In this document: piece by piece, positions 5,527-8,499 of the stretch | Position numbering within the stretch: the stretch's first letter is position 1 | How the letters are laid out: every line of letters starts with the position of its first letter | Program-made: the position numbers and the translations under genes | Assembly: GCA_034926235.1 (NCBI GenBank) | Contig: JAYFRE010000082.1 | Location: 1 to 8,499, forward strand | Length of the DNA: 8,499 nt | Reading direction: 5' to 3' | From: JAYFRE01 sp034926235 | GTDB lineage: Bacteria > Pseudomonadota > Alphaproteobacteria > Rhodospirillales > Magnetospirillaceae | The notes under the pieces: model-generated | What the model saw: only the letters and a program-made list of their open reading frames with translations | Databases searched by the model: none | Told to the model about the DNA's origin: nothing

Positions 5527-6420
5527 ATGCTGATGAACCGTCAACCCCTGGCCCTGAAAGTGCGCCAGACGTTCCGCCTGACCGCCGATCCGTTCGGCGA
5601 GCTGCGCGGGCCGGAAGACCTCTATGTCAACGCGGACGTGCGCTATGTCCGGGAAGCCATGTTCCAAGCAGCCGTCCATGACGATTTCCTGGCCGTGACC
5701 GGCGAATCGGGATCCGGCAAGACCACCGTGCGGCGCGACCTGATCGACCGGCTGGAACGCGAGGGCCGGATGGTCAAGATCATCCAGCCCTACGTCCTGG
5801 GAATGGAAGAAAACGACCGCAAGGGCAAGACCCTGCGCGTCGGCCACATCGTCGAATCGATCCTGGAAACCCTGGCCCCGACCGAACGCCCGCGCCAGTC
5901 GGCCCAGGCGCGGTTCGCGCAGCTGCACCGGGCGCTGATCGCCAGCCACGAGGCTGGATGGCGGCATTGCCTGATCATCGAAGAAGCGCATTGCCTGCCG
6001 ATCCCGACGCTGAAGCATCTGAAGCGGTTGCGGGAGCTGGAGAAGGGCTACACCAAGCTGCTCTCCATCATCCTGATCGGCCAGACCGAGCTGGAAGACC
6101 GGCTGTCGCCCCGCAACGCCGAGGTGCGCGAGGTGGCGCAGCGGATTTCAATGGTCCGCCTGACCCCGATTCCGGCAGGCGAGATCGCGGCCTATCTGGC
6201 CCACCGGCTGGGCCGGGCCGGGGCCAAGCTGGACGATGTGATCCAGCCCGACGCGATCGAGGCGATCGCCGACCGCCTGACCGCCGTCAAGGCGCGCGGC
6301 GCGGTCGAGCAGAGCCTGCTCTATCCCCTGGCCGTCGGGAACCTGATGACCGGGGCGCTCAATCTGGCCGCCGAATATGGCGAGACCAGGATCACCGCCG
6401 ACGTTATCCGAGGAGTGTAA
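5527..6420 (+). CDS. Transposition ATPase, MuB/TniB-type AAA+ protein
   Basis: 297 residues. By family, it binds target DNA in an ATP-dependent way, delivers it to the transposase and gives target immunity. Walker A is GESGSGKTT (59-67, K65). The Walker B region is CLIIEEAHCL (148-157), with Glu152 where most AAA+ proteins have Asp, followed by catalytic-type E153. Sensor 1 is probably IILIGQTEL (181-189), and R207 in the QRISMVRL strand is a candidate arginine finger. The helical C-terminal lid spans 215-295. The arrangement resembles ExeA/TniB-like ATPases with a short N-terminus; the long N-terminal DNA-binding domain of Mu B is absent. GAGGAGA lies 9 bases before the ATG; a second in-frame ATG at 5533 is also possible. 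It is followed after 4 bases by the next gene, consistent with one transposition operon. Confidence 0.94.
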   Translation: MLMNRQPLALKVRQTFRLTADPFGELRGPEDLYVNADVRYVREAMFQAAVHDDFLAVTGESGSGKTTVRRDLIDRLEREGRMVKIIQPYVLGMEENDRKGKTLRVGHIVESILETLAPTERPRQSAQARFAQLHRALIASHEAGWRHCLIIEEAHCLPIPTLKHLKRLRELEKGYTKLLSIILIGQTELEDRLSPRNAEVREVAQRISMVRLTPIPAGEIAAYLAHRLGRAGAKLDDVIQPDAIEAIADRLTAVKARGAVEQSLLYPLAVGNLMTGALNLAAEYGETRITADVIRGV

Positions 6421-6424
6421 GCCC

Positions 6425-6691
6425 ATGCTGTCGCAACGCATTTCCGCCGTCGCCGAAACATTCGAGCGTTACCGGGGTTCGCCAATGGTGTTGGAGCCGG
6501 AAGAGGTCGACCTGTTCGCGGGCCTGATCCGGTCGTTCGTCGAGGAGGCCGAGGCCCTGGAAGCCAGCCGGATTTCGCCCGTCGCAATGGCGGGCGAGGA
6601 CCTGCCTGAAAATGTGATCCGCATCGCCCGAATCCTGGACAGCCGGGGCGGCCGCACCGGGCTGGAGAGCAGCGGCGGAGACGTGGCATGA
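6425..6691 (+). CDS. Uncharacterised small early protein after the ATPase
   Basis: 88 residues, no family recognised. It looks helical and acidic through residues 1-75 (AVAETFERYRG, EEVDLFAGLIRSFVEEAEALEAS, NVIRIARILDS) with a Gly/Ser-rich tail and no membrane segment. The start is set by AGGAG (6411-6415) 9 bases upstream, inside the end of the ATPase gene. The stop overlaps the next ATG (ATGA at 6688-6691). Its position directly after the ATPase suggests a transposition accessory or regulatory protein; this is inference from context only. Confidence 0.72.
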   Translation: MLSQRISAVAETFERYRGSPMVLEPEEVDLFAGLIRSFVEEAEALEASRISPVAMAGEDLPENVIRIARILDSRGGRTGLESSGGDVA

Positions 6692-6900
6692 GCAAATTCG
6701 TCTACGCCCACATGCCGATCACGGCGGGCAAACTGCATTGCCGCGATTGCCTGCACGCCACCCGGTTCCGCCCCGACCGCCGCCCCTGCTATTGCGCCAA
6801 GGCCGCCGAGATGGCCGGGGTCGAGCCGTCCGAAAAGACAATGGGCCAGATCGGCCCCTGGCAGCACGCCTGCAAATATTGGGAGGCGAAACGGCCATGA
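6688..6900 (+). CDS. Small Cys-rich probable zinc-binding protein
   Basis: 70 residues. Cysteines C18 and C21 (HCRDC), C34 and C36 (PCYC) and C62 (HAC), plus H17, H23 and H60, give enough ligands for one zinc site, most simply C18/C21 with C34/C36. Aromatic and basic residues surround the site and there is no membrane segment. It starts in an ATGA overlap with the upstream gene and ends in another ATGA overlap (6897-6900). The probable role is a small zinc-dependent nucleic-acid or protein-binding factor of the early region; metal binding is inferred from spacing. Confidence 0.75.
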   Translation: MSKFVYAHMPITAGKLHCRDCLHATRFRPDRRPCYCAKAAEMAGVEPSEKTMGQIGPWQHACKYWEAKRP

Positions 6901-7016
6901 AGCCGACCCGCCGCCAGCGCGCCATCCGCCGCCGCAACGCCGCTGCCCGTCTGGTCGGGCTGCTGTGCGCCCCCGTCGCCCTCTTCCTTACCGTTATCGA
7001 AGGATTGAAATCATGA
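6897..7016 (+). CDS. 39-residue basic membrane miniprotein
   Basis: The N-terminal 18 residues are extremely basic (MKPTRRQRAIRRRNAAAR), followed by one hydrophobic segment, LVGLLCAPVALFLTVIEGL (19-37). The arginine-rich start predicts N-in orientation in the inner membrane. Evidence that it is real: GGGAGG 10 bases upstream, an ATGA overlap with the gene before it, and another ATGA overlap with the DUF3164 gene after it (7013-7016). I recognise no family. It is too short for most automatic gene calls. It could modify the cell envelope during takeover or simply couple translation into the next gene. Confidence 0.6.
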   Translation: MKPTRRQRAIRRRNAAARLVGLLCAPVALFLTVIEGLKS

Positions 7017-7894
7017 CCGTCACCACCCCCGTTTCCGCCGCCGCGATCCCCGGATCCACCATGGTCGGCGATGTCCAGTATCTGCCCGGCCCGAAAGGCA
7101 CCCTGGTGCCGATCGACAATATGCGGGCGCAGGATCTTCTGCAGCACGAGATGGTCTATAAGCTGACCGATTACGCCCTGGATTTGTCCGCCGAGATCGC
7201 CCGGTTCAACGGCCACTCCCGCGCCGATCTGGCCCAATTCGACGCGCTGCTGGCCCAGGAATACAGGGTCACCCGCGACCCCGAATTCAAGGGCAACCGC
7301 ACCTATACCAGCGCCGACGGCAAGCGGCAGGTGAAGATCGCGATGAACGACCGCGTGATCTACGGGCCGGAGCTGCAGGCGGCGAAGACGCTGCTGGACG
7401 ATCTGATCCGCGAGAACGCAGCGGAGGCCGGGCCGGTGCTGATCCCCCTGGTCAATCTGGCGTTTCGCGTCGACAAGGAAGGCAAGGTCGACCCGGACCT
7501 GTTGCGCGCGATCCGGCGGCTGGAAATCCCCGATCCCCGTTGGCCGGAGATCTGCCGCGCGATCGATGACGCCGAGCGGGTGATCGATACCACCAGCTAT
7601 ATCCGGTTCTACCGCACCGGGGAGGGCCGCAAGCCCGAACTGATCCCCCTGGACGTCGCCGCCGCCCGCCCGACGCCGGAGGCGTTCGCACGCCGCTCGC
7701 TGCGGCGTCAGGTCGAGGATCTGCACGCCGCCCTTTATGACCTGGGCTGCAAGATTCTGGCGGCCAAGGCAGTTTTCGGCGCGCCCGGAGAACATGGCTA
7801 TAACACCCCGGAAGGCCAAGCCCTCTATGACCTCTACGCCTCGGCGGCCAAAGCCGCGCAGGTGACGGCGCAAACCGAGGGAGGGGCCAAGTGA
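7013..7894 (+). CDS. DUF3164 family phage protein
   Basis: 293 residues. Residues 20-215 match the DUF3164 pattern as I recall it from Mu-like phages: an N-terminal Y.P..KGTLVPIDNM segment (23-37), a helical region (40-90), FKGNRTYTSADGKRQVKIA (92-110), YGPELQAAKTLLDDLI (117-132), and SYIRFYRTGEGRKPELIPLDVA (195-216). The family is common beside transposition genes in transposable phages; its biochemical function is not known. Residues 218-293 form a helical Ala-rich extension beyond the usual end of the family. The ATG at 7013 is supported by GAAGGAT 8 bases upstream and by the ATGA overlap with the miniprotein gene. The stop shares one base with the next ATG (TGATG). Confidence 0.85.
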   Translation: MTVTTPVSAAAIPGSTMVGDVQYLPGPKGTLVPIDNMRAQDLLQHEMVYKLTDYALDLSAEIARFNGHSRADLAQFDALLAQEYRVTRDPEFKGNRTYTSADGKRQVKIAMNDRVIYGPELQAAKTLLDDLIRENAAEAGPVLIPLVNLAFRVDKEGKVDPDLLRAIRRLEIPDPRWPEICRAIDDAERVIDTTSYIRFYRTGEGRKPELIPLDVAAARPTPEAFARRSLRRQVEDLHAALYDLGCKILAAKAVFGAPGEHGYNTPEGQALYDLYASAAKAAQVTAQTEGGAK

Positions 7895-8061
7895 TGTGGT
7901 CGAGATTCAAAGCCGTGGCGTGCGCCGATCTCGTCAGGGGGAGCACGTTCCTCACGCCGGGCCTGTTCCTGGGGTTCGGTATGGCCGGGGGCGTCGCCCT
8001 CTTCGCCGCGGGCTATAAGCTCGTCGCTTGCGCGATCGATGTGATCGGGGGGGCGTTATGA
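7894..8061 (+). CDS. 55-residue membrane miniprotein
   Basis: Translated directly: it begins MWSRFKAVACADLVRG and continues with a hydrophobic, glycine-rich stretch, roughly residues 19-40 (FLTPGLFLGFGMAGGVALFAAG), then YKLVACAIDVIGGAL. One membrane span is likely, possibly two short ones. The start lies in TGATG with the DUF3164 stop, with GGGAGGGG about 9 bases upstream; the stop overlaps the next ATG (ATGA, 8058-8061). Junctions coupled on both sides make a true gene likely. No family recognised. It could be an envelope or host-takeover factor. Confidence 0.6.
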   Translation: MWSRFKAVACADLVRGSTFLTPGLFLGFGMAGGVALFAAGYKLVACAIDVIGGAL

Positions 8062-8288
8062 CCAGCATCACGATCAACACCGTCAAGCTGCTCGCGCTGA
8101 CCATGGCGCTCGATGACGCCCTCGACCTGTTGGAAGAACAGAGGGAACTGGTGATCGAGGGGGGTGCGACCAGGGGCGACGACGGCGAATATGACCTCGA
8201 CACCCTGGATGACGACACCGCCGAGGCCGTCGACGAATTCGACCGGACTATCCAGGCGGGCCGTGACGCCCTCAGGCGGTTGCCATGA
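8058..8288 (+). CDS. Small acidic uncharacterised protein
   Basis: 76 residues, no family recognised. An N-terminal helix (TVKLLALTMALDDALDLLEEQRELVIEGG) is followed by a very acidic loop (RGDDGEYDLDTLDDDTAEAVDEFD, about 39-62) and a short basic C-terminal helix (AGRDALRRLP). Strong acidity with a helical start is reminiscent of small phage inhibitor or DNA-mimic proteins, but it is too short and generic for that claim. It is joined by ATGA overlaps to the genes on both sides. Confidence 0.68.
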   Translation: MTSITINTVKLLALTMALDDALDLLEEQRELVIEGGATRGDDGEYDLDTLDDDTAEAVDEFDRTIQAGRDALRRLP

Positions 8289-8499
8289 GCCCGGCCCCCG
8301 ACGCGATCATCGCCAAGATCAAGAAGCTGTTGGCGCTGTCCAAATCCTCGAACGAACACGAGGCCGCGCTGGCCCTGGCCAAGGCCAAGGAGCTGATGGA
8401 AGCGCACTCGCTCACCGACGCCATCATTCGCACGGCTGATGTGAGCGAGGCCAACGCCGCCGCCTCGGTCAAATCGGCACCCTCGGAGTGGGAAATGCG
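8285..8499 (+). CDS. DUF2786 family protein, N-terminal part (runs off the window)
   Basis: The first 71 residues are visible and the frame is open to the right edge. Residues 8-46 match the DUF2786 N-terminal motif: IIAKIKKLLALSKSSNEHEAALALAKAKELMEAHSL. DUF2786 occurs in many phages and bacteria, often before a metal-binding-like C-terminal domain; its function is not established. It starts in an ATGA overlap (8285-8288) with the acidic protein gene. It is the last recognised member of the early operon in this window. Confidence 0.85.
   Translation, partial: MSPAPDAIIAKIKKLLALSKSSNEHEAALALAKAKELMEAHSLTDAIIRTADVSEANAAASVKSAPSEWEM

Noticed and set aside
4315..6018. 567-codon open frame on the minus strand opposite the transposase and ATPase genes
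   Set aside because: It is antisense to two strongly supported genes, its protein is full of His, Arg, Gly, Asp and Pro with no domain, and long antisense frames are expected in GC-rich coding DNA with this codon bias.
6719..7873. 384-codon minus-strand open frame opposite the DUF3164 region
   Set aside because: It is antisense to a recognised family and a chain of overlapping genes; its composition is that of a shadow frame.
1..8499. tRNA genes, CRISPR arrays, insertion sequences or riboswitches
   Set aside because: No cloverleaf-like sequence, regularly spaced repeat array, second transposase with its own terminal repeats, or long structured leader was seen; gaps between genes are too short for most of these.

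Overview
The window is the left, early and regulatory part of a Mu-like transposable bacteriophage or prophage from a GC-rich proteobacterium. The high-GC codon usage would suit an alphaproteobacterium, but nothing in the sequence fixes the host. A DDE transposase of the MuA type sits beside an AAA+ transposition ATPase of the MuB type, next to a divergent repressor switch and a long run of small early genes. The small regulator beside the repressor resembles the BcepMu gp16 family, so the closest relatives are probably BcepMu-type phages rather than Mu itself. No structural, lysis or late-activator gene is present.

Layout. Bases 1-81 hold overlapping inverted repeats and no gene; they may be a terminator for the leftward operon, part of the phage left end, or both. 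Bases 72-1355 (minus strand) carry a two-gene lysogeny operon: a CI-type repressor, then a 245-residue protein of unknown function with a C-terminal membrane anchor. Bases 1356-1448 are the switch: divergent promoters and three copies of a CGAACC-type element, one lying over the repressor's likely ribosome-binding site. From 1449 to the right edge everything is on the plus strand: a gp16-type small DNA-binding protein, two small unknown proteins, an IclR-like winged-helix protein, a 330-residue coiled-coil phage protein, transposase (3730-5487), ATPase (5527-6420), an 88-residue unknown, a Cys-rich probable zinc protein, a 39-residue membrane miniprotein, a DUF3164 protein, a 55-residue membrane miniprotein, a 76-residue acidic protein and the first 71 codons of a DUF2786 protein.

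How it works together (inference from gene order and family knowledge). In the lysogen the repressor would hold the rightward promoter off and tune its own expression, while the membrane protein is made with it. When repression fails, the rightward operon makes the gp16-type regulator, then transposase and ATPase for replicative transposition. The genes are packed tightly: from 6688 to 8288, six consecutive junctions overlap by 1 to 4 bases, which implies translational coupling. The genes left of about 2100 look less GC-rich than the transposition block, which suggests a mosaic. Apart from the left edge and the 93-base switch, no stretch lacks a gene for more than 50 bases.
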